From assembly GCA_018969565.1 (NCBI GenBank), contig JAGWYC010000080.1, forward strand, positions 1 to 8,133: 8,133 nucleotides of DNA, written 5' to 3'. The DNA is from Bacteroidota bacterium. GTDB taxonomy: Bacteria > Bacteroidota > Bacteroidia > NS11-12g > UBA955. The position numbers and the translations under genes are program-made. This document shows, one piece after another, positions 1 through 5,392 of this stretch (positions are counted from its first letter, which is position 1; each line of letters opens with the position of its first letter). The notes beneath the pieces are model-generated. The model worked only from the letters and a program-made list of their open reading frames with translations. It did not search any database and had not been told where the DNA came from.

Positions 1-706
1 AGTGGCGGGCCTGAGGCTCGTTGAAGCTGTAGGTAAAGTCGCGAACGAACGCCAGTGTATCAGGATAGATAAGGGTTTTTTCCTTCTTGATGAATTTTGA
101 GCGATCCATAGGCGCGTACTTATCACGGTCCAGATTCGCAGCCATCACCATATCGTACCACTGATACACATAGTACAGTTTTCTGGTATCAATTTGCTTT
201 TTGCCACGGAAGCGCTCGCTTTCACGATAGTACATGTCTTCCAGCTCTTCGCGGTACTTTTCCCAATCCAGTTCTACATCGTAGTTGATAACACGGTTTC
301 CGTCTTCATCTTCAATGAAAAGCGCGTCGTCATCCACCATGTAGCGGGCAATGGAGTCAATCACGAAATGCACGAACTGACGATACTCGTTGTTGGTGAT
401 TTCTGTTTCGTCCATCCAGAACGCAGTGATGGTAATTTGCTTGTTGGGCTGAATGTAGGAGGCGAAAATGTCCTGATCTGCCTGACCGGTATGGAATGTT
501 CCGCTGGGAACGTACACCATACCATAAGGCTGGGGATGGAACCATACCCTCCTTCCCTGAACACCGATAACGTCTCCTGTGTCCTGCTGGCCGCATCCTG
601 CCACAAAGAGGGCGGTGCCGGCTATTCCGAGTTTTGCCGTGTGGCTCAGGCGGATTCTGCTGAATTCCCTGATACCGTTCAAAACTTTCGCAAAGCTTTT
701 GTTCAT
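1..706 (-). CDS. gldK: T9SS/gliding lipoprotein GldK (PorK), N-terminal part, cut by left window edge
   Basis: This is an outer-membrane lipoprotein of the type IX secretion system. In the known system GldK (PorK) forms a periplasmic ring with GldN under the outer membrane. Only the first 235 residues are present; the frame is open to the edge. The single ATG after the upstream in-frame stop (761-763) gives a signal peptide with a hydrophobic stretch at about 26-36 and lipobox V-A-G-C, so Cys38 would be lipidated. Residues about 61 onward match the start of the formylglycine-generating-enzyme-like fold shared by GldJ and GldK: YGMVYVPSGTFHTG at 61-74, then FWMDETEITNNEYRQF at 96-111. The DETEITNNEYRQF block is the GldK hallmark. 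It follows porP by 129 bp, matching the porP-gldK-gldL-gldM-gldN order of other Bacteroidota. The n-region before the hydrophobic core is unusually long (about 25 residues). Family assignment is firm; gldLMN are inferred to lie beyond the edge. Confidence 0.93.
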   Translation of the reverse strand, partial: MNKSFAKVLNGIREFSRIRLSHTAKLGIAGTALFVAGCGQQDTGDVIGVQGRRVWFHPQPYGMVYVPSGTFHTGQADQDIFASYIQPNKQITITAFWMDETEITNNEYRQFVHFVIDSIARYMVDDDALFIEDEDGNRVINYDVELDWEKYREELEDMYYRESERFRGKKQIDTRKLYYVYQWYDMVMAANLDRDKYAPMDRSKFIKKEKTLIYPDTLAFVRDFTYSFNEPQARH

Positions 707-742
707 GACAGCTTTAATGTGTGTGAGTTTTTTGTGAATCTG

Positions 743-772
743 CAAAAATAACTGGATTAGTCAGATTTGCAA
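743..772 (-). promoter_or_regulatory. Candidate Bacteroidota-type promoter for gldK
   Basis: On the minus strand a TTG (770-772) is followed after 19 nt by TATTTTTG (743-750). This is a full match to the Bacteroidota -7 consensus TAnnTTTG with normal spacing. The -7 element ends 36 nt before the gldK ATG, which predicts a short leader of about 30 nt. It lies in the gap between porP and gldK, so gldK could be transcribed independently of porP. It was recognised by motif only. Confidence 0.5.
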
Positions 773-835
773 TTTTTTGCCTTCTAAGGTTAAAAACGAT
801 GAGCGTCGAGAAGTATTGTATGAACGCCGAAAAAA

Positions 836-1894
836 TTACTCAATGTCCTTATTGCGGTCCATGTGCCTCGGAGTGAGGATGATTACAGGATCCGGGGGTG
901 GAGGAAGCTGGATAGTGAAGCAGTAGTTAATCTGCAGTTCATGCGTTCCGTTGCTTGCACTTTGGATCCGGCTGAGTGTAACGTCATAGGAGTAACCTAT
1001 GCGCAGTTCAGGACGGGGATAATACCCGAGAAGCACAGAAACTGCATCGTTTTCAGTCCTGTATGCAAGTCCTCCTGCAAATAGGTTATTCATTTTTACA
1101 AGTGCACTCACATCAACCTGGGGTTTGCTGCGGTACTTGACAAGGACTGAAGGCATAAATTCAAGGTTGCCATTGCCCAGGAAATTCGGGATGGTCATAC
1201 CTGCAACACCGTAATAGTGGCGAACCGTTGTAACCTGTATCGCGCCGGAAGTTCCGTAAGCGTAATTCTGAGGCAGCAGGTTGGTAGTTGAAGCACCGAT
1301 GTACAAATCGTTCATGTTCGGGTTGCGGTACATCACACCCGCACTGAAGGTAGTTTTTTGATCTGAAAGTCTGGAATTGGGAATAAATGGATCATTAGGT
1401 TGCAGCGGACGAAGTTTTGAGCCGTCAAGTTCCTTTTGCAGCATTCCCGCATCCACACCGATACGCAACTGGGCGCCATTGGCCATGTTCAGGGCACCTG
1501 CCAGTGCTACACGCACATTGGTGTTCAGTTCATACGCCACCTTATCGGTATAATAGGAAATGCCTATACCTCCGAAGTTCACCTGTCCTTTCTTGCCGTT
1601 GATGGGCGCAGAAAATCCAAAACCGCTGGTGCGGGGGCCAACCTGAGTCTGAATCTGGCCTTTCGTGGGAAAAGCGGGCGTAGTGTATTCAAAGGTGCGG
1701 TCATCATATCCCCTCCACTGCTGGTGAGATATAGCATTCACGCACCATTTACCGCTTTCGCCTGCTACGGCAGGATTGTAAAACAACTTGTTGAAAGCAA
1801 AGTGCGTGAAATAAGGGTCCTGTTGCGCTGCAAGGGGCGATACACCCATAACAGCGAGTACAGTTCCGTAGGCCACCAGTCTCCTGATCTTCAT
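836..1894 (-). CDS. porP: Type IX secretion system outer-membrane protein, PorP/SprF family
   Basis: This is a predicted outer-membrane beta-barrel of the PorP/SprF family. Members work with the T9SS or help deliver particular adhesins such as SprB. From the chosen ATG the protein has 352 residues. It starts with a signal peptide (basic MKIRR, hydrophobic core 6-18, cleavage near LAA-Q at 21-24). The family's opening block follows at once, QQDPYFTHFAFNKLFYNPAVAG (about 24-45), with the FNxxxYNPA pattern. Alternating hydrophobic strands run to a final GTHELQINYCF strand. The frame is open to an ATG at 1924, but a candidate promoter puts the transcription start near there, and the ATG at 1894 begins a normal signal peptide. 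The tail after the last strand is proline-rich then charged (PPPPDP ... DRNKDIE). Its neighbour gldK suggests it is the core PorP rather than one of the many scattered paralogues, but that is inference. Confidence 0.9.
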   Translation of the reverse strand: MKIRRLVAYGTVLAVMGVSPLAAQQDPYFTHFAFNKLFYNPAVAGESGKWCVNAISHQQWRGYDDRTFEYTTPAFPTKGQIQTQVGPRTSGFGFSAPINGKKGQVNFGGIGISYYTDKVAYELNTNVRVALAGALNMANGAQLRIGVDAGMLQKELDGSKLRPLQPNDPFIPNSRLSDQKTTFSAGVMYRNPNMNDLYIGASTTNLLPQNYAYGTSGAIQVTTVRHYYGVAGMTIPNFLGNGNLEFMPSVLVKYRSKPQVDVSALVKMNNLFAGGLAYRTENDAVSVLLGYYPRPELRIGYSYDVTLSRIQSASNGTHELQINYCFTIQLPPPPDPVIILTPRHMDRNKDIE

Positions 1895-1928
1895 CTTCTT
1901 TGTAGATTTTGACAATAGCTTCAAACGA

Positions 1929-1959
1929 CAAATATGGAGAATTCTTCAAACGATTGCAA
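1929..1959 (-). promoter_or_regulatory. Candidate promoter for porP
   Basis: On the minus strand a TTG (1957-1959) is followed after 20 nt by CATATTTG (1929-1936), one mismatch from TAnnTTTG. Transcription would begin at about 1922-1925. This leaves about 30 nt of leader before the ATG at 1894 and almost nothing before the ATG at 1924, so the site bears on the porP start choice. It sits in the 115-bp gap after ribH and would separate porP transcription from ribH. Confidence 0.4.
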
Positions 1960-2009
1960 CAAAACGTTGAAAGCAAATTAAAAAATGACCGGGCTTATGA
2001 TATGAATCA

Positions 2010-2501
2010 TTATTGACCGGCGAGAATGGCCTTTTTCAAGGACAGCATTTGCAAGGCTGTTTGCGCAGCTTCGCGCCCTTTGTGACCGTGGACTCCTCCA
2101 ATTCGTTCCAATACCTGGGTTGCATTATTCACGGTAAGTACACCGAATATGCAGGGTTTTTTAAATTCCAGTCCAACCTGCAGAATTCCTTGCGCCGCGG
2201 AACCTGAAACATATTCAAAATGCGGCGTGTCGCCACGAATAACTGCACCCAGACAAATTACGGCATCGAAACCCGACTGAAAACACCATGCTGCTGTTAC
2301 AGGGAGTTCAAAGGCACCAGGACATTCAAATATGCCTATGTGCGCGTCCAAGAACCCTTGTTCCTTCAGCACCGAGGTGGCGCCATCCAGGAGTTGTGTG
2401 GTAAAGTTGCTGTTCCAGGCTGTGTAAACAAGAGCAATCCGGCTATTGCCCGGCGTGGAAAGGTCTAAATGGGGATGGTATCCTTCTTTCCCCTGTGACA
2501 T
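2010..2501 (-). CDS. ribH: 6,7-dimethyl-8-ribityllumazine synthase (riboflavin biosynthesis)
   Basis: RibH condenses 5-amino-6-ribitylaminouracil with 3,4-dihydroxy-2-butanone 4-phosphate to give 6,7-dimethyl-8-ribityllumazine, the direct precursor of riboflavin. It acts in the cytoplasm, usually as a pentamer or 60-mer capsid. The 163 residues fit the family (about 155-165). Visible motifs are the aromatic WN near the N-terminus (29-30), which stacks on the pyrimidine; FECPGAFELP (58-67); and GAVIRGDTPHFEYV (85-98) with the catalytic His94. FGVLTVNNATQVLERIGG (119-136) follows, with Arg133 at the phosphate-binding position, and then HGHKGREAA. The usual GNKG reads GHKG here, a mild variant. 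The ATG lies 3 nt after the stop of the TPR gene, so the two are almost certainly cotranscribed. No other rib gene is nearby, and no FMN riboswitch was seen. Confidence 0.95.
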   Translation of the reverse strand: MSQGKEGYHPHLDLSTPGNSRIALVYTAWNSNFTTQLLDGATSVLKEQGFLDAHIGIFECPGAFELPVTAAWCFQSGFDAVICLGAVIRGDTPHFEYVSGSAAQGILQVGLEFKKPCIFGVLTVNNATQVLERIGGVHGHKGREAAQTALQMLSLKKAILAGQ

Positions 2502-2504
2502 GTA

Positions 2505-3182
2505 TTAGTTGTTGAATTCACCCATGCGGGCCTTGATACGATAAATATACTTATCAATATCATTACCGTCTGTGGTATTCCTGAATTCCTTTGCGATACG
2601 CTCATAACAGCGAAGTGCGTCTTTATCCTCACCTGCGTCTTCGTAGTGAATCGCGGCCATTTTCAGCATCGCCGGAGTAGTCATATCGTTTTTTGACATA
2701 TCAGCAGCGGCTTCATAAGTACTTGCAGCTTTAGCTACATCACCTTTTTCCGCATAGCAAGAAGCCAATGCACCTTTTGCAGAGGGACCGAGGAAATTGT
2801 CCGTGAAATCGGCATCCTTCAGATAATCAATAGCTTCATCAAATTTGCCCGTCATGCGATAACTGATACCGGCCATTAGTGCCGCTTCTTTGCCGGATTG
2901 TGTTCCGGAATAATCGTCAGCCAGTTCCGGAGCTCCGGGGAAACCCTTACCACCCTTCAATACAGTTTGGAAGGAATCCTTGAAAAACACAGACCTGATT
3001 TTGAAAATATAGGCCTGCGCCTCCTTTTCCTGAGAGGGAATCCAGTAGTAGCGATATCCAAGGTAGGAACCTACAAGAGCTATTACAGCCACAGAAATAA
3101 TGTTGACTTTTTTTCTGTTAACCGCGTACCAATCAGTGATTTTTTCGTTGATACCGGAGAAGAAGTTCTGTGATTCAGACAT
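2505..3182 (-). CDS. Membrane-anchored tetratricopeptide-repeat protein, YfgM-like layout, function unknown
   Basis: This 225-residue protein has a short polar N-terminus with basic RKK (23-25), one transmembrane helix at about 26-46, and a soluble region that would face the periplasm by the positive-inside rule. The soluble part contains TPR-like helical pairs at about 98-124 (AALMAGISYRMTGKFDEAIDYL), 134-163 (GALASCYAEKGDVAKAASTYEAA) and 170-200 (MAAIHYEDAG ... ALRCYERIAKEF). There is no signal cleavage site or lipobox. The overall plan resembles YfgM, a gammaproteobacterial inner-membrane TPR protein that works with PpiD at the Sec translocon; homology is not claimed. It lies 3 nt upstream of ribH and has a candidate promoter of its own, so it is the first gene of a two-gene unit. 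No part in riboflavin synthesis can be read from the sequence. The fold is confident, the role is not. Confidence 0.85.
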   Translation of the reverse strand: MSESQNFFSGINEKITDWYAVNRKKVNIISVAVIALVGSYLGYRYYWIPSQEKEAQAYIFKIRSVFFKDSFQTVLKGGKGFPGAPELADDYSGTQSGKEAALMAGISYRMTGKFDEAIDYLKDADFTDNFLGPSAKGALASCYAEKGDVAKAASTYEAAADMSKNDMTTPAMLKMAAIHYEDAGEDKDALRCYERIAKEFRNTTDGNDIDKYIYRIKARMGEFNN

Positions 3183-3195
3183 TTTTTTAGACCCG

Positions 3196-3226
3196 CGAAA
3201 ATAATGATTTTACCTGCTTAGCCAAA
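3196..3226 (-). promoter_or_regulatory. Candidate promoter for the TPR gene-ribH operon
   Basis: On the minus strand a complete TTTG (3223-3226) is followed after 19 nt by TATTTTCG (3196-3203), one mismatch from TAnnTTTG. It fills most of the 46-bp gap between the pdhA stop and the TPR gene ATG. The expected start point is only about 8-10 nt before the ATG. No terminator hairpin was seen after pdhA, so read-through from pdhA is also possible. Confidence 0.4.
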
Positions 3227-3228
3227 TT

Positions 3229-4233
3229 TCACTCTCTGATGAAGGGATAATCAGATTCAGCATACACTTCTGTAAACAACTCAGAGGAATCCGGATAAGG
3301 GCTGTTTTCTGAGAACACAACACTTTCGTTTACCACTTCAATGATGTTGTTTTCAATTTGCTCCAACTGTTCCTCAGTGGCGAATTTCATGCTGAGAATC
3401 TTGGCGCGAGTGGTTTCAATCGGATCGCGCTGTTTGTATTCATTCACTTCTTCCTTGGTGCGGTATGTTGCCGGGTCGCTCATGGAATGTCCGCGGTAGC
3501 GATAGGTTTTAATTTCAAGGAAGGTAGGCCCCATACCAGCTCTGGCATGTTCACAGGCTTTAAAGATGGCCTCATGAACCGTTTCCGGAGTCATTCCATC
3601 CACTTGGAATGAAGGCATATCGTAGGCGCTACCGATTTTATAGATATCGGGCATATTGGTAGTACGCTCCACCGAGGTACCCATCGCATATTCATTGTTT
3701 TCACAAATAAAAATCACCGGAAGTTTCCACAACATAGCCATGTTGAAGGTTTCATGCAGGGCACCCTGACGCACGGCGCCATCACCCATAAAAGCGAGGC
3801 ATACGTTTTTAGTACCGCGGTATTGTTCAGCCAAGGCAATGCCGGCACCGAGCGGAATTTGCCCGCCTACGATACCATGCCCGCCATAAAAATTATGTTC
3901 CTTGCTGAACATGTGCATGCTTCCGCCCTTGCCTTTGGTGCAGCCTGTAGCCTTGCCATATAATTCAGCCATGACAGCATTGGCTGAAACTCCCATAGCC
4001 AGTGCATGACCGTGATCCCTGTAGGCGGTAATCACTGAATCTTCTTTGGTGATGGCCGTCATCATGCCGGCGGTGATGGCTTCCTGCCCGATGTACAGGT
4101 GGCAGAAACCTTTAATTTTCTGTTGTCCGTAGAGCTGCGCAGCTTTCTCTTCATAGCGGCGGACCAGCATCATATTTTCGAACCAGTAGAGATACTGCTC
4201 TTTGGTAAAGGCAGTTTTGGCGTTCTTACCCAT
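3229..4233 (-). CDS. pdhA: Pyruvate dehydrogenase E1 component, alpha subunit
   Basis: This is the thiamine-diphosphate-binding alpha subunit of the heterotetrameric E1 of pyruvate dehydrogenase. E1 decarboxylates pyruvate and passes the acetyl group to lipoyl-E2. The 334 residues match the family. Visible features are the N-terminal LVRRYEEKAAQLYGQQKIKGFCHLYIGQEA region, in two blocks at 23-35 and 36-52; YRDHGHALAMG (71-81); and KGKGGSMHMF (100-109). The ThDP/Mg motif starts at GDG (150-152) and ends at NN (179-180). The YRYRGHSMSDPATYRT loop (244-259) corresponds to the regulatory phosphorylation loop of mitochondrial E1 alpha. The YRYRGHSMSDP loop and IGQEA favour pyruvate over branched-chain 2-oxoacids, though homologues acting on acetoin exist. 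The frame extends to a TTG at 4248, but that lies in a candidate -7 element, so the ATG at 4233 is preferred. E1 beta, E2 and E3 genes are not adjacent. Confidence 0.93.
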   Translation of the reverse strand: MGKNAKTAFTKEQYLYWFENMMLVRRYEEKAAQLYGQQKIKGFCHLYIGQEAITAGMMTAITKEDSVITAYRDHGHALAMGVSANAVMAELYGKATGCTKGKGGSMHMFSKEHNFYGGHGIVGGQIPLGAGIALAEQYRGTKNVCLAFMGDGAVRQGALHETFNMAMLWKLPVIFICENNEYAMGTSVERTTNMPDIYKIGSAYDMPSFQVDGMTPETVHEAIFKACEHARAGMGPTFLEIKTYRYRGHSMSDPATYRTKEEVNEYKQRDPIETTRAKILSMKFATEEQLEQIENNIIEVVNESVVFSENSPYPDSSELFTEVYAESDYPFIRE

Positions 4234-4245
4234 AATCTGATGGTG

Positions 4246-4253
4246 CAAACATA
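4246..4253 (-). promoter_or_regulatory. Candidate -7 element for pdhA
   Basis: The minus-strand sequence TATGTTTG fully matches the Bacteroidota -7 consensus TAnnTTTG. No TTG lies at the proper distance upstream, so the -33 side is weak. The element ends 12 nt before the ATG at 4233, which predicts a leader of only several nucleotides. It also overlaps the alternative TTG start at 4248, an argument against that start. Confidence 0.35.
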
Positions 4254-4278
4254 CAAAAGAGCCTTGGACCTGAAGCCT

Positions 4279-4286
4279 TAATTTTG
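4279..4286 (+). promoter_or_regulatory. Candidate -7 element for recF
   Basis: The plus-strand sequence TAATTTTG fully matches TAnnTTTG and ends 5 nt before the recF ATG. If used, the recF message would be leaderless or nearly so. No TTG lies 19-21 nt upstream; the nearest TTG (4264-4266) is too close. It shares the pdhA-recF gap with the divergent pdhA element. Confidence 0.33.
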
Positions 4287-4291
4287 CTGCA

Positions 4292-5392
4292 ATGGAACTG
4301 CTGCGTTTGCACCTGCTTAATTACCGCAACCACGAGGCGCTCACGCTGGAGTTTTGTTCGGGCATCAATGGCATCAGCGGACCCAACGGAGCCGGCAAAA
4401 CAGGCATTTTGGACGCCGTTCACTACCTGGCCAACTGCAAGAGTTATTTCAACGGACTGGACGCACCCCTTATGCGCCATGGCAGTGATTTTTTCACCCT
4501 GCGGGGCATATTTTCTTCGGAAGGCAAAGAAGAAGAAATTGTGATTCATGCTCCCGCTCAGGGAAAAAAAACCGTGAAGCGCAATGGGAAGGCCTATGAA
4601 CGATTGACAGACCATATCGGGCTTCTGCAAACGGTGATGATTGCGCCCAACGATGTAGAACTGGTTTGGGGCGGCAGTGAAGAACGCAGGCGCTTCATAG
4701 ACCTTACCTTAAGCCAGACCGATCGTTTTTATCTGGAAAGTCTGGTGCGCTTCCGGCAAAGCCTCGATCAGCGCAATGCCTTGCTCAAGGCATTAAAGGG
4801 TAAGCCTGCCGACCCCATTTTATTCGAGGCCATTGAACACCGGCTTGTTCCCGCAGGTAATGAGGTTTGCCGGATCAGAAGAGATTTCTTCCACGAGTTC
4901 ACCCCCCTTTTTGAGGCGGCCTATGAAGGGATCAGCGGTAGTACCGAACGTGCCGGCCTGGAATATGTGAGTAACCTTGAACACCACAGCCTGCAGCAAC
5001 TTCTTGACGAAAACAGACAAAAAGATTGCTTTTTAGAACGCACTTCTCGCGGTCCGCACCGGGATGATGTGGTATTTACGCTTAATGGATATCCTCTTAA
5101 ACGCTACGGATCACAGGGACAAATAAAGAGCTTCGTGCTTGCACTGAAAGTAGCACAATACCGGTATTTCTTCTCGAAGAAGCGTCAAAAACCAATTTTG
5201 TTGCTGGATGATATTTTCGAGAAGATTGACGAGGAAAGGGCTGAATCTCTGATGAAGCTTGTGTCATCAGGAGATTTCGGTCAAATCATCATCAGCGATA
5301 CGCATCCTGAGCGCGTACGCGCTCAGGTGGATGAACGTGCCATTGAGTCCAGATTTTATGCGCTGGACAAAAATGGTACGCTGATTATTTAA
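4292..5392 (+). CDS. recF: DNA replication and repair protein RecF
   Basis: RecF is an SMC/ABC-type ATPase. It binds gapped DNA and, with RecO and RecR, helps load RecA on SSB-coated single strands. The 366 residues match the family (about 355-370). Motifs appear in the proper order: N-terminal LHLLNYRNHEALTLEF (6-21), Walker A GPNGAGKT (30-37), FIDLTLSQTD (135-144), RGPHRDDV (253-260), ABC signature YGSQGQIKSF (272-281), Walker B ILLLDD (302-307) and a D-loop-like FEKIDEER (309-316), then IIISDTH (332-338). The ATG at 4292 aligns with the usual RecF start, so the start is secure. It is the only plus-strand gene here, divergent from pdhA. Its last 8 bases overlap the 3' end of accC on the other strand. 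dnaA, dnaN and gyrB, often near recF in other phyla, are absent, which is normal for Bacteroidota. Confidence 0.95.
   Translation: MELLRLHLLNYRNHEALTLEFCSGINGISGPNGAGKTGILDAVHYLANCKSYFNGLDAPLMRHGSDFFTLRGIFSSEGKEEEIVIHAPAQGKKTVKRNGKAYERLTDHIGLLQTVMIAPNDVELVWGGSEERRRFIDLTLSQTDRFYLESLVRFRQSLDQRNALLKALKGKPADPILFEAIEHRLVPAGNEVCRIRRDFFHEFTPLFEAAYEGISGSTERAGLEYVSNLEHHSLQQLLDENRQKDCFLERTSRGPHRDDVVFTLNGYPLKRYGSQGQIKSFVLALKVAQYRYFFSKKRQKPILLLDDIFEKIDEERAESLMKLVSSGDFGQIIISDTHPERVRAQVDERAIESRFYALDKNGTLII

Noticed and set aside
357..606. Two minus-strand open frames inside gldK in other frames
   Set aside because: They overlap the GldK reading frame completely and have Arg/Ser-rich, low-complexity composition typical of out-of-frame reading.
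194..751. Plus-strand open frame of 185 codons opposite gldK
   Set aside because: The minus strand here encodes a clear GldK with signal peptide and family motifs. The plus frame resembles no known family and is a mirror of that coding sequence.
763..780. GCAA-TTTT-TTGC inverted repeat between porP and gldK as a terminator
   Set aside because: The stem is only 4 bp with no following T-run, and it overlaps the candidate gldK promoter.
1436..1912. Plus-strand open frame of 158 codons opposite porP
   Set aside because: porP on the other strand has a signal peptide and family blocks; this frame has none and is explained by antisense codon bias.
1987..2020. GACCGG direct repeats flanking an ATGAT-ATGA-ATCAT dyad at the ribH stop
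   Set aside because: The dyad stem is AT-rich and only 5 bp, with no T-run after it on the minus strand. The repeats are 6 bp and could be chance.
4234..4248. TTG start for pdhA five codons upstream of the ATG
   Set aside because: TTG starts are less likely, and this one falls within a full TAnnTTTG element, so it would probably not be transcribed.
4226..4630. Minus-strand open frame covering the recF 5' end and the pdhA-recF gap
   Set aside because: It overlaps the RecF Walker A region and the start of pdhA, and has no recognisable domain.
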